This document shows positions 1 to 9,095 of a stretch of 64,000 bases of DNA, one piece after another (position 1 is the first letter of the stretch; each line of letters starts with the position of its first letter). The position numbers and the translations under genes were made by a program. A model generated the notes under the pieces. That model was not told where the DNA came from and did not search any database. It saw only the letters and a list, made by a program, of their open reading frames with translations. The stretch is from Kineosporia babensis (GTDB lineage: Bacteria; Actinomycetota; Actinomycetes; Actinomycetales; Kineosporiaceae). Where the stretch lies: positions 1-64,000 of the forward strand of contig NZ_JAJOMB010000006.1 of NCBI RefSeq assembly GCF_021129305.1, in the 5' to 3' direction.

Positions 1-3
1 ATA

Positions 4-32
4 AGGGACCGTATCAGCGCACCTCGGTCCCT
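4..32 (-). terminator. Hairpin terminator downstream of the secreted-protein gene
   Basis: Perfect 8-bp arms AGGGACCG (4-11) and CGGTCCCT (25-32) flank a 13-nt loop. It lies about 90 nt beyond the stop of the minus-strand gene ending at 120. There is no clear T-run, as is common in high-GC actinobacteria. It could equally serve a gene entering from the left. Confidence 0.5.
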
Positions 33-119
33 GTTCTCGCTTCAAGACTTCGATCCGAAAGGGTTACGGCTGCCAGGGCGAGACTTTCACGGGTATGTGG
101 CAACGGCGGGCCCGAATGG

Positions 120-1823
120 TCAGCAGTTCCCTTGCGTCACACAAGGATCGAGCACGACCAGCTTCGACCAGACCATGGCGTCCCAGTCGATCCCGTCGGC
201 GTTGGCCCGCATGGAGCCCAGCCGGTGCGCGTAGGGGTAGTCAGCATTGGCGGCGACCTGGGGCCAGTTGTTGCTGGCGGCGAAGGAGAGCCAGGCGTCG
301 GGTGCGCCCCTGCTGGTGTACTGGTTGCCGGATTCGGTCTCGACGTTGAAGTAGAACGAGGATCCGGTCTCGCCGATGTACATGCCGTACTGCGACATGG
401 CCTTCAGGATGGTGCGTTTCCAGGTCGGCACGGCGGCCGGCAGGGCGTCGATCTGGGCGGTGGTCATGTTCAGGCGCAGCAGGCTGCCCATGGCCGGGGC
501 GTCCGCGGTGGCGAGGGCGGGCTTGGACTTGGTGCAGGGCAGGCCACTGTGATTGGCGGGGAAGACGTACTGTCCTGAGTCGCAGCGCACCCCGATCAGC
601 AGGGCGTGGTCGATCTTTCCGGCCTGGAGTTCCTCGGCGCGGATCCGCCCGGCCAGGCTGGAGTAGTTCGCCGCGGTGGCGCTGCCCCGGGTGCTGAGCC
701 CCGTGCCGTCGACGGGGCTGTCACCGGCCCAGGCGACGTTGATCCGCCCGCCTCCCGCCGGCAGGGGCACGGTCTGCACCTGCCAGAAGCTGGTCAGCTT
801 GCCGGTGCTCTGGTCGACCACGGTGATGTGGGCGTCCGCTCGCTCGTACAGGGGCTTGCTGGAGTCCGCGGCCCGACCACCCTCGGGGACGGCTTGGGCG
901 GGTATCCGGATCTTCTCGCCTTCCATCGGGCAAGGGGACGATCCGAACCCGTTGGGGTCGTCGGTGTTGGCTGTGCAATGGATCGTGTAGAGCGGATCGC
1001 TGGACCGGGCGTAGTAGGTGGGCTCGCCGGAGCTCCCGTCGTTGTGCGCGACGAAGTTGGCCACCTGCTTGTTCTTGGGCAGGTCGGTGCGCATCCGCTG
1101 GACGATCTGGGCCGAACGCGGGTGCAGCCTGGCGTTCGCCGGGAGAGCGCGGTTGAAGGGGCTCTGCGCGGTGAAAGGGTTCCAGCAGGCGGCCGGCCAG
1201 CGCGTGCCGCCGAAGCCGCCGTACCCGCCCAGCGCGGGGTGAGTGGAGTCGCAGGGGGCGCTGGCGACGCTGGCGTAGGCGGCCCGCAGGTTGGTGTCGC
1301 CGCCGTCCAGGGATGTGAAGCGCAGGCTCAGGGCGTTGATGACCGCCTGGTCCAGACCCTGGGTGGTGGACAGCGATCGCCAGGCGAACCCGGAGCCGCC
1401 CGTCAGCGTGGTGGTGTTCAGGACCTGCTCGCCGCGCACGAGGTCGACCTTCAGCCGCGTGGTGGCGCCGGTGTTGGCGTAGAACCACGCGGTGACGCTG
1501 CCGGGGACGCGGTCGTCCAGGGCCAGGTTGGCCAGACTCACTTCGGTGATCCGGTTGGCGTTCCGGGCATAGATGAAGTCGGTTCCCGGCACAGCAGTGG
1601 GTTGCTGCACGGCGTCGTCGATCGCGGCGGCGGCTGAGCCTGCCGTGCCGCCGGGCCATTGCCTTTGGATGTCGGCTTGGGGACGGATGATGCTGGCGGT
1701 GCTGGTTGCGGCGGCTTTTTGTGGCAGCGGCCGGGCCGGCGCACTCGTCGCGGACAGTGCCAACAGCACTGGTACCGCTGCTGCGGTTGTCGCGGCTGCC
1801 AATCGTCCTCTGCTGATTCTCAT
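120..1823 (-). CDS. Secreted protein of unknown function (567 aa)
   Basis: The protein begins MRISRGRLAAATTAAAVPV and has a Sec-type signal peptide ending near ALSATSAPA (residues ~1-30). The start at 1823 is chosen because GGAGAGA sits just upstream; an ATG 16 codons earlier lacks a ribosome site and precedes the signal peptide. The N-terminal third (~60-190) looks like a beta-rich module. The rest has conserved-looking pieces such as WNPFTAQSPFNRALP, GKIDHALLIGV and QYGMYIGETG. From memory, similar large secreted proteins (start-up motif 'NxPL', then 'xGxIDHAL') occur in actinobacteria without a known activity. Several Cys pairs suggest disulfides outside the cell. It is divergent from the membrane-anchored SARP-like regulator, which may control it. 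No catalytic motif was recognised. Confidence 0.85.
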   Translation of the reverse strand: MRISRGRLAAATTAAAVPVLLALSATSAPARPLPQKAAATSTASIIRPQADIQRQWPGGTAGSAAAAIDDAVQQPTAVPGTDFIYARNANRITEVSLANLALDDRVPGSVTAWFYANTGATTRLKVDLVRGEQVLNTTTLTGGSGFAWRSLSTTQGLDQAVINALSLRFTSLDGGDTNLRAAYASVASAPCDSTHPALGGYGGFGGTRWPAACWNPFTAQSPFNRALPANARLHPRSAQIVQRMRTDLPKNKQVANFVAHNDGSSGEPTYYARSSDPLYTIHCTANTDDPNGFGSSPCPMEGEKIRIPAQAVPEGGRAADSSKPLYERADAHITVVDQSTGKLTSFWQVQTVPLPAGGGRINVAWAGDSPVDGTGLSTRGSATAANYSSLAGRIRAEELQAGKIDHALLIGVRCDSGQYVFPANHSGLPCTKSKPALATADAPAMGSLLRLNMTTAQIDALPAAVPTWKRTILKAMSQYGMYIGETGSSFYFNVETESGNQYTSRGAPDAWLSFAASNNWPQVAANADYPYAHRLGSMRANADGIDWDAMVWSKLVVLDPCVTQGNC

Positions 1824-2075
1824 TCTGGATCTCTCTCCGGCGGAGTAGGGGATGGGGGCTAAAACCTGCACGGGAGAACGTAAGGGGCGCTGGAGAGTGG
1901 CTGGAGTGCGCTGAAGCCACAGCTCATCGGGCGTTTGACGGCTCTTGCTACCTGCGAGTTGCCTTGTTTGGGTAGGTATTCCGACGACATGGCGATGGAT
2001 GACGCTCTACGGTTGAGTCGCGGGGGCGGGTGTTCTGCGCATTGACATCTGGTCATGACAACAGGGGGATGCAGG

Positions 2076-3443
2076 GTGGGTGAGCACAACGGCGTCCAGA
2101 TCGAGTCGCTGGGGCCGCTTCTGGTGCGGATCGGTGAGCGGCGGCAGGGCATCAGCGCACCGATGGAACGGGCGTTGCTGGCGTTGCTCGTGGTCAAGGC
2201 CGGTCGTCTGGCCACGAGCGAATGGCTGATCAACGGTCTGTGGCCGGACGAGAAAACCCGTCCGGAAACAAAGAACACCCTGCAGACGTACGTTTCGCAC
2301 CTACGTCCAAAATTGGAACCGGAGCGTCAAGCGGGCCAGCCGTGGCGGGTGTTGCGCCGCGAGGCCAACGGCTACCTTCTTGACGTTGGTGCCCTCGACG
2401 TCCATGCGTTCGAAACCCAGGTGGACAAGGGAACGTCACTGCTGCGCGCCGGACAAGCCATGGAGGCGGACGAGGCGCTGACCGCTGCCCTGGGTCTGTG
2501 GCGTGCGGACGAAGCCTTCACCGATGTCACGCAGCCCGAGCCCGACCCGGTCCGGACAATGATCGACGAGCTGGCCCGCAAACGTCTGGGGGCCGTCAAG
2601 ACTTGGGGCCAGGCTCGCATCGACATAGGCCGGGGCGAAAGCGTTCTGACGGAGCTGGGCAGCCAGCGGGCACTGCATCCGTACGACGAGGATCTCGTGC
2701 GGCTGTCGATGCTGGCCCTGCAGCAATGCGGGCACACAGCCGAGGCGCTGCGGTTGTACGACGCAACCGCACGGGCATTCGCGGAGGAGCTCGGTGTGGA
2801 CCCGGGGAAAGGACTGTGGGAGGTCCATCGGAAGATCCTCCAGGCCCCGACGGTGGCGGACCCTGTGCACATTCCCGAAGGTCCACCGCGTCCACCGGTT
2901 GCCGCCATCCCGCCCCGTCGAAAAGGAGCCTTGGTCGCGGCATCCGCTGCGTTCGTCGTTGTCCTGGGGGTTCTGGGGTTCAGCACCATGCGGCCGGAAC
3001 AGGCCGATGACCTGAGCGGATCAGACGAGCTCTACTCCACGCTGAATCTGGAGATGCTGCCGGGGAATGCGCACGACCTGGACGTCGTCTCGTGGGAAGA
3101 GACGCTTCTGCCTGGGGGTCAGCCGATCGGTTCTCCCGAGTCCAACCGCGGTGATCTGTACCGCCAGAAGGAAGTGAAGGACCGGTTGAGCGGGTGGCCG
3201 ACGACACTCGAAGGCTCCGGCGGCTTCAACACCTTCCAGCCGCTGAGCCGGGACAAGGACGTTACCGATTGCCGCAACATCCCGGACTCGGGGCAGGGCA
3301 ACGCCGATGTTGTGACGCTCCGGGAGGGGGACAAGTTCTGCGTGCACACCCACGAGGGGCGCTGGGCGCTGGTCACCATCACGGGTTTGCCAGGAGCCCC
3401 GGGGGCACCGCTGCTCGCCGAGGCCAAGGTCCTGCCCCTGTAA
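2076..3443 (+). CDS. Membrane-anchored SARP/BTAD transcriptional regulator with extracytoplasmic C-terminal domain
   Basis: The N-terminus carries an OmpR-type winged helix (~residues 10-95, e.g. MERALLALLVVKAGR, WLINGLWPDE, LQTYVSHLRPKL). It is followed by a bacterial transcriptional activation domain of TPR-like helices (~105-245, ending FAEELGVDPGKGLWEVHRKIL). A Pro-rich linker leads to one transmembrane helix (~283-306, GALVAASAAFVVVLGVLGF). About 145 residues outside follow, with two Cys (TDCRNIP and KFCVHTHEGRWALVTITG). SARPs are normally soluble, so this ToxR-like layout suggests direct signal sensing across the membrane. GTG 2076 has AGGGGGA six bases upstream; an ATG at 2055 has none, so 2076 is preferred. 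The ligand is unknown. Confidence 0.88.
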   Translation: MGEHNGVQIESLGPLLVRIGERRQGISAPMERALLALLVVKAGRLATSEWLINGLWPDEKTRPETKNTLQTYVSHLRPKLEPERQAGQPWRVLRREANGYLLDVGALDVHAFETQVDKGTSLLRAGQAMEADEALTAALGLWRADEAFTDVTQPEPDPVRTMIDELARKRLGAVKTWGQARIDIGRGESVLTELGSQRALHPYDEDLVRLSMLALQQCGHTAEALRLYDATARAFAEELGVDPGKGLWEVHRKILQAPTVADPVHIPEGPPRPPVAAIPPRRKGALVAASAAFVVVLGVLGFSTMRPEQADDLSGSDELYSTLNLEMLPGNAHDLDVVSWEETLLPGGQPIGSPESNRGDLYRQKEVKDRLSGWPTTLEGSGGFNTFQPLSRDKDVTDCRNIPDSGQGNADVVTLREGDKFCVHTHEGRWALVTITGLPGAPGAPLLAEAKVLPL

Positions 3444-3465
3444 GGGCCCGCGGTGTAGACGTTTC

Positions 3466-3504
3466 GTCAGGAAGCACCCGCGTCCCGTCAGGGTCCCGTC
3501 AAGG
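3466..3504 (+). promoter_or_regulatory. Triple GTCA direct repeat, site 1 (before half-racemase gene)
   Basis: GTCAGG at 3466, GTCAGG at 3487 and GTCAAGG at 3498 are spaced 21 and 11 bp. The last repeat ends 82 bp before the GTG start at 3587. The same 21/11 layout recurs before kdp, before the gene at 60477 and at 62040. An 11-bp step between direct repeats is typical of tandem OmpR-fold proteins (response regulators, SARPs). Confidence 0.75.
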
Positions 3505-3586
3505 CCGGATCCATGCTCGCCCAGAGGCTCGTTACTGGGGTGTCGGCGCCCATCGGGGCGCGCAGTTCTGGGAGAGAAGGTCGGCA

Positions 3587-3985
3587 GTGGGAACCATCGG
3601 ATTGCTCGGCGGGACGAACTGGTCGGAGACCGCGCGCTACTACCGTCTGGCCAAGGAGATCATCCGTCAGCGGCCCGAAGGTGGCCGTCTGCTGCTGGAC
3701 TGGGTGGACGACCACGAACTGGAGTATCTCCAGGTGACCGTGGAGTGGGACGCGGCCGCTGCGATGCTGGTCGAGCGGTCCCAGTCGATGCTGGAGGGCG
3801 GCGCGGGAGCGATCGTGCTGTGCGGCAGTCTGCACCCGGAAGTGAGCTGGCGGGTGATGCGGGCGCTGACCGTACCCGTCGTTGCGCTGCACGAGGCCGG
3901 CACGCAGGAGGACGTAGCGGCGGCGCTGCGGCAGGTCTCCGCTCTGCTCCCGGGTGCACCCGCAGCAGGGCAAGGAGCTCGGTAA
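3587..3985 (+). CDS. Half-length Asp/Glu racemase-family protein (132 aa)
   Basis: The start TIGLLGGTNWSETARYYRL matches the N-terminus of aspartate/glutamate racemases, and GAIVLCGSLHPEV keeps the first catalytic Cys (C79) in its usual context. Family members are about 230 residues with two similar halves, each giving one Cys. This protein stops after the first half, so it cannot form the usual two-base active site alone. It might dimerise, bind a ligand without racemising it, or be a decayed remnant, though the reading frame is clean. GTG 3587 is chosen because GGAGAGAAGG lies six bases upstream; the longer open frame upstream overlaps the preceding gene. A GTCA-repeat operator lies in front and a strong terminator follows, so it is probably a single-gene unit. 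Confidence 0.75.
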   Translation: MGTIGLLGGTNWSETARYYRLAKEIIRQRPEGGRLLLDWVDDHELEYLQVTVEWDAAAAMLVERSQSMLEGGAGAIVLCGSLHPEVSWRVMRALTVPVVALHEAGTQEDVAAALRQVSALLPGAPAAGQGAR

Positions 3986-4032
3986 AGATTAGTTTCTGGG
4001 GATCGCCCATTTCTGGTGTGAACCGGGCGCCC

Positions 4033-4070
4033 GAGGGCCGGGTCGGAGCACTGCCTCCGGCCCGGCCCTC
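4033..4070 (+). terminator. Strong intrinsic terminator hairpin
   Basis: Arms GAGGGCCGGG (4033-4042) and CCCGGCCCTC (4061-4070) pair perfectly and enclose a second short stem CGGAG/CTCCG. It separates the half-racemase gene from the kdp promoter region. Confidence 0.8.
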
Positions 4071-4089
4071 CGTCGTTTGCAGGCCAGGT

Positions 4090-4139
4090 GTCAAGAAGCT
4101 GTCGGAAACGCCCCCGCACCCGTCAAGGACCCGTCAACG
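4090..4139 (+). promoter_or_regulatory. Quadruple GTCA direct repeat, site 2 (kdp promoter region)
   Basis: GTCAAG (4090), GTCGG (4101), GTCAAGG (4122) and GTCAACG (4133) are spaced 11, 21 and 11 bp. This is two 11-bp pairs on the same face of the helix, ending 88 bp before the first start codon of the kdp operon at 4228. KdpE, encoded at the end of this operon, is an OmpR-family activator that normally binds upstream of kdp, so it is the leading candidate ligand. The nearby SARP is an alternative. Confidence 0.75.
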
Positions 4140-4227
4140 CATCTGTTCTCGCGCGCGGCGAGGCGGTGTGCTTCTCAGCGGGCCGGCTCCGAAGCCGGAA
4201 CGCACATTCGAACTGTGAGGGATAGCA

Positions 4228-4311
4228 GTGCTTGATCTGGCTTATCTGGTGCTGACAGTGGCGCTGTTCGGCGCTCTGGCGCTGATCGTGCGGGGAGTGG
4301 AGCGGCTGTGA
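4228..4311 (+). CDS. 27-residue single-span membrane peptide leading the kdp operon
   Basis: GTG 4228 opens a tiny frame, [20 protein letters not shown] followed by VRGVERL, which is one hydrophobic helix with a positive tail. AGGG sits a few bases upstream. Its stop overlaps the GTG start of kdpF (GTGA), so the two are translationally coupled. It is too short for standard gene callers. Its place and shape suggest a second small helper of the KdpFABC complex, next to KdpF, or a coupling leader. I believe similar short peptides precede kdpF in other bacteria, but that needs a search. Confidence 0.65.
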   Translation: MLDLAYLVLTVALFGALALIVRGVERL

Positions 4312-4397
4312 CCATCGTCAACCTGGCCGGTCTCGTCATCGCTCTCGGCCTGACCCTGTTCCTGCTGGCTGCTCTGCTCTTCCCGGAGAAATTCTGA
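4308..4397 (+). CDS. kdpF: KdpF, small stabilising subunit of the K+ pump
   Basis: This 29-residue frame (GTG 4308) is one transmembrane helix ending in ALLFPEKF, the hallmark C-terminus of KdpF. KdpF sits beside KdpA in the membrane and stabilises the KdpFABC complex. It overlaps the upstream mini-gene by GTGA and the kdpA start by TGATG, so all are translated in a chain. Confidence 0.93.
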   Translation: MTIVNLAGLVIALGLTLFLLAALLFPEKF

Positions 4398-6058
4398 TGG
4401 ACTCGACCACTGCGGGCGTCATCTTCGTGGTGTCGCTCGTCGTCGTGCTCGCCGCCGTGTACCGGCCGGCCGGCGACTACATGTACCGCGTCTTCACCGG
4501 GACGAAGCACTCCCGGGCCGAGCGCGGTATCTACAAGGTGATCGGGGTCGACCCCGAGGCCGAGCAGCCCTGGGGCGTCTACGCCCGCAGCGTGCTCGCC
4601 TTCTCGGCGATCTCGATCGTGTTCCTGTACCTGTTCATGCGGCTGCAGGGCCGGCTGATGCTGTCGCTCGGTTTCGACAGCCTCACCCCGGAACTGTCCT
4701 GGAACACCGCGGTCAGCTTCGTCGCCAACACCAACTGGCAGGCCTACTCGGGTGAGTCGACCATGGGCCACCTGGTGCAGATGGCCGGCCTGGCGGCGCA
4801 GAACTTCGTCTCGGCCGCGGTCGGTATCGCCGTGTGCGTAGCCCTGGTCAGGGGTTTCGCCCGCAACCGCACCGAGCACCTGGGCAACTTCTGGGTCGAC
4901 CTGACCCGGATCTGCCTGCGCATCCTGTTGCCGGTCGCGACCGTGGCCGCCATCGTCTTCATCGCCGCCGGTGCGGTGCAGAACTTCTCCAGCAGTGACG
5001 AGATCAGCACGCTGGCCGGTGGAACACAGACCATCCCGGGCGGCCCCGCGGCCAGCCAGGAAGCGATCAAGCTGCTGGGCACCAACGGTGGTGGCTTCTG
5101 GAACGTCAACAGCGCCCACCCGCTGTCCAACCCGACGGCGTGGACCAACTGGATTCAGATCTTCCTGATCCTGCTGATCCCGGTGGCCATGCCCCGGGCC
5201 TTCGGCCGGATGGTCGGCAGCAACAAGCAGGGCTACGCGATCATCGCCGCGATGAGCGTCATCGCCCTGGCCAGCATCTTCCTGCTTAACCTGAGCAACG
5301 GCCTGGGCGCCAACACGGTCCCGGCCGCGGCGGGAGCGGGTACCGAGGGCACTGAGACCCGTTTCGGGGTACTGAACTCGGCGACGTTCGGGGCGGCGAC
5401 CACGCTGACCTCGACCGGTGCGGTGGACTCGTTCCACTCCTCGTACTCGTCCTTCGGTGGCGGTCTGACGATGCTGAACATGATGCTCGGCGAGATTGCG
5501 CCCGGTGGAACGGGTTCCGGCCTGTACGGGATGCTGATGCTCGCGGTCATCACGGTGTTCGTGGCCGGCCTGATGGTCGGGCGCACACCGGAGTACCTGG
5601 GCAAGAAGATCAGCTCGCGGGAGATCAAGTTCGCCTCCCTGTACCTGCTGGCCACCCCCGCCCTCGTCCTGGTCGGCACCGCGATCGCGATGGCCAACCC
5701 CACCGCCCGCGAGTCCATGCTCAGCAGCGGCGCTCACGGGTTCTCCGAAGTGCTGTACGCCTTCACCTCCGCGAGCAACAACAACGGCTCGGCGTTCGCC
5801 GGTCTGAGCGCGAACACCGGCTTCTACAACACCGCGCTGGGGATCTGCATGCTGCTCGGACGGTTCCTGCCGATCATCTTCGTGCTCGGCCTGGCCGGTT
5901 CGCTGGCCGCACAGAAGCCCACGCCGGAGTCCGCGGGCACGCTGAAGACTTACCAGCCGCTGTTCGTCGGGATGCTGGTCGGCGTGGTCGTGATCGTCGT
6001 CGCCCTGACCTTCCTGCCGGCGCTGGCCCTGGGGCCGATCGCCGAAGGCCTGAGCTGA
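4397..6058 (+). CDS. kdpA: KdpA, K+-binding and channel-like subunit
   Basis: This is a 553-residue polytopic membrane protein of the SKT superfamily and forms the K+ entry path of the KdpFABC pump. Filter-loop segments are visible: [22 protein letters not shown], and the [19 protein letters not shown] stretch. These match the repeated pore loops of the family. Length is normal (E. coli KdpA ~557). The ATG overlaps the kdpF stop. Expression should follow the promoter with GTCA repeats at 4090-4139. A 639-residue frame lies on the opposite strand here but is a high-GC shadow. Confidence 0.98.
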   Translation: MDSTTAGVIFVVSLVVVLAAVYRPAGDYMYRVFTGTKHSRAERGIYKVIGVDPEAEQPWGVYARSVLAFSAISIVFLYLFMRLQGRLMLSLGFDSLTPELSWNTAVSFVANTNWQAYSGESTMGHLVQMAGLAAQNFVSAAVGIAVCVALVRGFARNRTEHLGNFWVDLTRICLRILLPVATVAAIVFIAAGAVQNFSSSDEISTLAGGTQTIPGGPAASQEAIKLLGTNGGGFWNVNSAHPLSNPTAWTNWIQIFLILLIPVAMPRAFGRMVGSNKQGYAIIAAMSVIALASIFLLNLSNGLGANTVPAAAGAGTEGTETRFGVLNSATFGAATTLTSTGAVDSFHSSYSSFGGGLTMLNMMLGEIAPGGTGSGLYGMLMLAVITVFVAGLMVGRTPEYLGKKISSREIKFASLYLLATPALVLVGTAIAMANPTARESMLSSGAHGFSEVLYAFTSASNNNGSAFAGLSANTGFYNTALGICMLLGRFLPIIFVLGLAGSLAAQKPTPESAGTLKTYQPLFVGMLVGVVVIVVALTFLPALALGPIAEGLS

Positions 6059-6078
6059 AAGCCCATTGAGGATCTGAG

Positions 6079-8211
6079 ATGAGTACTGCGACAACCGAAC
6101 GCCCCCAGGCGCAACCCAATCCGCCAGAAGGGGTCAAGAAGAAGGTCGGCGGAGGCCTGCTGGACCCCAAGCAGTTGTGGATCTCACTGCCGGACGCCCT
6201 GAAGAAGCTCGACCCGCGCACCCTGTGGCATAACCCGGTGATGCTGATCGTCGAGATCGGCTCGGTCTTCACCACCGTCCTGGCGATCACCGACCCGTCG
6301 GTGTTCGCCTGGGTGATCACCGTGTGGCTCTGGCTGACCGTGGTCTTCGCCAACCTGGCCGAAGCCGTGGCCGAGGGCCGGGGCAAGGCGCAGGCCGACA
6401 CCCTGCGTAAGGCCAAGCAGGACACCGTTGCCCGCAAGCTCGCCCACTGGAAGCCCGGAGCCAACGTCCTCGACGAGACGACCGTCGGGGCAACGGAACT
6501 CAAGCTCGGCGACTTCGTGGTGGTGGACGCCGGCGAGGTGATCCCCGGGGACGGCGAGGTCGTGCAGGGCATCGCCAGTGTCGACGAGTCGGCCATCACC
6601 GGTGAGTCGGCCCCGGTGATCCGCGAGTCGGGCGGTGATCGCTCGGCGGTGACCGGTGGCACCCGGGTGCTTTCGGACCGGATCGTCGTGCGGATCACCC
6701 AGAAGCCGGGTGAGAGCTTCGTGGACCGGATGATCGCCCTGGTCGAGGGCGCGAACCGGCAGAAGACGCCGAACGAGATCGCGCTGAACATCCTGCTGGC
6801 CTCGCTGACCATCATCTTCCTGATGGCGGTGGCCACCCTGCAGCCGATGGCGATCTTCGCCGTCGGAGAGCAGGGTTTCGGTACCGACGACGCGGTGCTG
6901 AACGCCAACGGCGTCACCGGGATCGTCCTGGTGAGCCTGCTGGTCTGCCTGATCCCGACCACGATCGGCGCGCTGCTGTCGGCGATCGGGATCGCCGGCA
7001 TGGACCGGCTGGTGCAGCGCAACGTGCTGGCCATGTCCGGCCGCGCGGTCGAGGCCGCGGGCGATGTGAACGTCCTGCTGCTGGACAAGACCGGAACCAT
7101 CACCCTGGGCAACCGCCAGGCCAGCGAATTCGTCCCCGTACATGGCGTTTCGGTAGCCGAGCTGGCCGATGCGGCGCAGCTGTCCAGTCTGGCCGACGAA
7201 ACGCCCGAGGGCCGCTCGATCGTGGTGCACGCCAAGTCCGCGCACGGCCTGCGCGAGCGGGAGATCCACGACGCGACCTGGATCGAGTTCACCGCCCAGA
7301 CCCGGATGTCGGGAGTGGACGTGGACGGCCGGGTCCTGCGCAAGGGCGCCACTTCGTCGGTCACCGAGTGGGTGCGCTCGAACGGTGGACGCATCCCGGA
7401 CGATCTGAAGGGGATCGTCGACGAAGTTTCCTCCGCGGGTGGAACCCCGCTGGTGGTTGCCGAGGAGAGCCGGATCCTGGGGGTGATCCACCTCAAGGAC
7501 GTGGTCAAGAACGGGATGCGCGAGCGGTTCGACGAGATGCGCCGGATGGGCATCCGCACGGTGATGATCACCGGCGACAACCCGCGCACCGCCGAGGCGA
7601 TCGCCAAGGAGGCCGGGGTCGACGACTTCCTGGCCGAGGCCACCCCGGAGGACAAGCTCGCCCTGATCCGGCGCGAGCAGGAGGGCGGCAAGCTGGTCGC
7701 GATGACCGGTGACGGCACCAACGACGCGCCGGCTCTGGCCCAGGCCGACGTGGGCGTGGCGATGAACACCGGCACCGCGGCCGCGAAAGAGGCCGGGAAC
7801 ATGGTGGATCTGGACTCCGACCCGACCAAGCTCATCGAGATCGTCGAGATCGGCAAGCAACTCCTGATCACCCGCGGCGCGCTGACCACGTTCTCGATCG
7901 CCAACGACATCGCCAAGTACTTCGCGATCATCCCGGCCATCTTCGCCGCGGTCTACCCGGGCCTGGACACCCTGAACATCATGCGGCTGGACAGCCCCAC
8001 CTCGGCGATCCTGTCCGCGGTCGTCTTCAACGCGATCGTGATCGTCGCGCTGATCCCGCTGGCCCTGCGCGGGGTGCAGTACCGGCCGTCCGACGCCGCC
8101 ACCCTGCTGCGCCGCAACCTGCTGGTCTACGGACTCGGCGGCATCATCACCCCCTTCGTCGGCATCAAGCTCATCGACCTGCTGATCTCGGCCATCCCCG
8201 GAATCTCCTGA
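6079..8211 (+). CDS. kdpB: KdpB, P-type ATPase catalytic subunit
   Basis: This 710-residue P1A-type ATPase energises K+ uptake. Visible motifs in order: transmembrane pair near residues 50-95, the actuator loop with ITGESAP, the phosphorylation site [10 protein letters not shown] (Asp336), [13 protein letters not shown], and the hinge [22 protein letters not shown]-terminal group of membrane helices follows. The N-terminus has a somewhat long hydrophilic leader (~30 residues, rich in Pro/Gln/Lys). It lies 20 bp after kdpA and 12 bp before kdpC, with a clear ribosome site (GAGGATCTGAG). Confidence 0.98.
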   Translation: MSTATTERPQAQPNPPEGVKKKVGGGLLDPKQLWISLPDALKKLDPRTLWHNPVMLIVEIGSVFTTVLAITDPSVFAWVITVWLWLTVVFANLAEAVAEGRGKAQADTLRKAKQDTVARKLAHWKPGANVLDETTVGATELKLGDFVVVDAGEVIPGDGEVVQGIASVDESAITGESAPVIRESGGDRSAVTGGTRVLSDRIVVRITQKPGESFVDRMIALVEGANRQKTPNEIALNILLASLTIIFLMAVATLQPMAIFAVGEQGFGTDDAVLNANGVTGIVLVSLLVCLIPTTIGALLSAIGIAGMDRLVQRNVLAMSGRAVEAAGDVNVLLLDKTGTITLGNRQASEFVPVHGVSVAELADAAQLSSLADETPEGRSIVVHAKSAHGLREREIHDATWIEFTAQTRMSGVDVDGRVLRKGATSSVTEWVRSNGGRIPDDLKGIVDEVSSAGGTPLVVAEESRILGVIHLKDVVKNGMRERFDEMRRMGIRTVMITGDNPRTAEAIAKEAGVDDFLAEATPEDKLALIRREQEGGKLVAMTGDGTNDAPALAQADVGVAMNTGTAAAKEAGNMVDLDSDPTKLIEIVEIGKQLLITRGALTTFSIANDIAKYFAIIPAIFAAVYPGLDTLNIMRLDSPTSAILSAVVFNAIVIVALIPLALRGVQYRPSDAATLLRRNLLVYGLGGIITPFVGIKLIDLLISAIPGIS

Positions 8212-8223
8212 GGAAGAACGAAA

Positions 8224-9081
8224 ATGCGTATTCCATCGTGGATCGGCCAGCACCTCGCCGCCCTGCGGCTGCTGCTGGTGATGACCGTGATCCTGGGGGT
8301 GGCCTACCCGCTCGTCGTGACGCTGGTGGCCCAGATCCCGGGACTGAAGAGCAAGGCCGACGGCTCGCTGCTGGAGGAAGGGGGCACGGTCGTGGGCTCG
8401 TCCCTGATCGGCCAGTCCTTCACCGACGCGGACGGCAACGCCCTGCCGCAGTACTTCCAGTCCCGTCCCTCCGCCGCCGGCGACGGCTACGACCCGCTGT
8501 CCACCAGTGCGTCCAACCTCGGTCCGGAAGACGTCGTGGACACCCTGAGCACCGACGAGGAGAACGCCTCGCAGAGCCTGCTCACTCAGATCTGCTCGCG
8601 CAGCCTGGCCGTGGGTGAGCTGGAAGGTGTGGACGGCTCCCGGCCCTACTGCACGGCCGGAGGCGTGGGCGCGGTTCTGGGCGTCTGGTACTCGGACGGC
8701 GCGACCGGCACGGTCACCCGGGTGGTCAGCCTGAACGAGACCGGAACGCCGTTCCTGAGCACCTACGAGGGGATTCAGGTCGAGGCCGCCGAGCCTGACA
8801 CCGAGTACACCGGCTACGTCGCCGAGCCGATCAGGGGCGCGGCCCCGGACCGCCCGCAGGTGCCGGCCGACGCGGTCACGGCCAGCGCCTCCGGCCTGGA
8901 CCCGCAGATCAGCCCGGACTACGCCGAGCTGCAGGCGCAGCGGGTGGCCCAGGAACGCGGGCTGGACGTGGCCGAGGTGGAGAGCCTGATCCAGGAGTAC
9001 ACGACCGGCCGGTCGCTGGGCTTCATCGGTGAGTCGGGCGTGAACGTGCTGGAACTGAACCTGGCTCTGGACCAGGCGTAA
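8224..9081 (+). CDS. kdpC: KdpC, accessory subunit
   Basis: KdpC holds KdpA and KdpB together and raises ATP affinity. One N-terminal membrane helix (~14-35, LRLLLVMTVILGVAYPLVVTL) is followed by a periplasm-side domain with the family signatures LIGQSFTDADGNALPQYFQS and RPSAAGDGYDPLSTSASNLG. The C-terminal part has SPDYAELQAQRVAQERGLD and RSLGFIGESGVNVLELNLAL. At 285 residues it is longer than the ~190 of E. coli KdpC. The extra sequence lies in the middle (~100-220), a size I would expect in actinobacteria. Confidence 0.97.
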   Translation: MRIPSWIGQHLAALRLLLVMTVILGVAYPLVVTLVAQIPGLKSKADGSLLEEGGTVVGSSLIGQSFTDADGNALPQYFQSRPSAAGDGYDPLSTSASNLGPEDVVDTLSTDEENASQSLLTQICSRSLAVGELEGVDGSRPYCTAGGVGAVLGVWYSDGATGTVTRVVSLNETGTPFLSTYEGIQVEAAEPDTEYTGYVAEPIRGAAPDRPQVPADAVTASASGLDPQISPDYAELQAQRVAQERGLDVAEVESLIQEYTTGRSLGFIGESGVNVLELNLALDQA

Positions 9082-9095
9082 GGAGCGGGAGACAA

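Noticed and set aside
4175-6094. 639-codon open frame opposite kdpA
   Set aside because: It is antisense to the certain kdpF/kdpA genes, has repetitive Arg/Gln/His/Asp composition and no recognisable domain; a high-GC third-position shadow.
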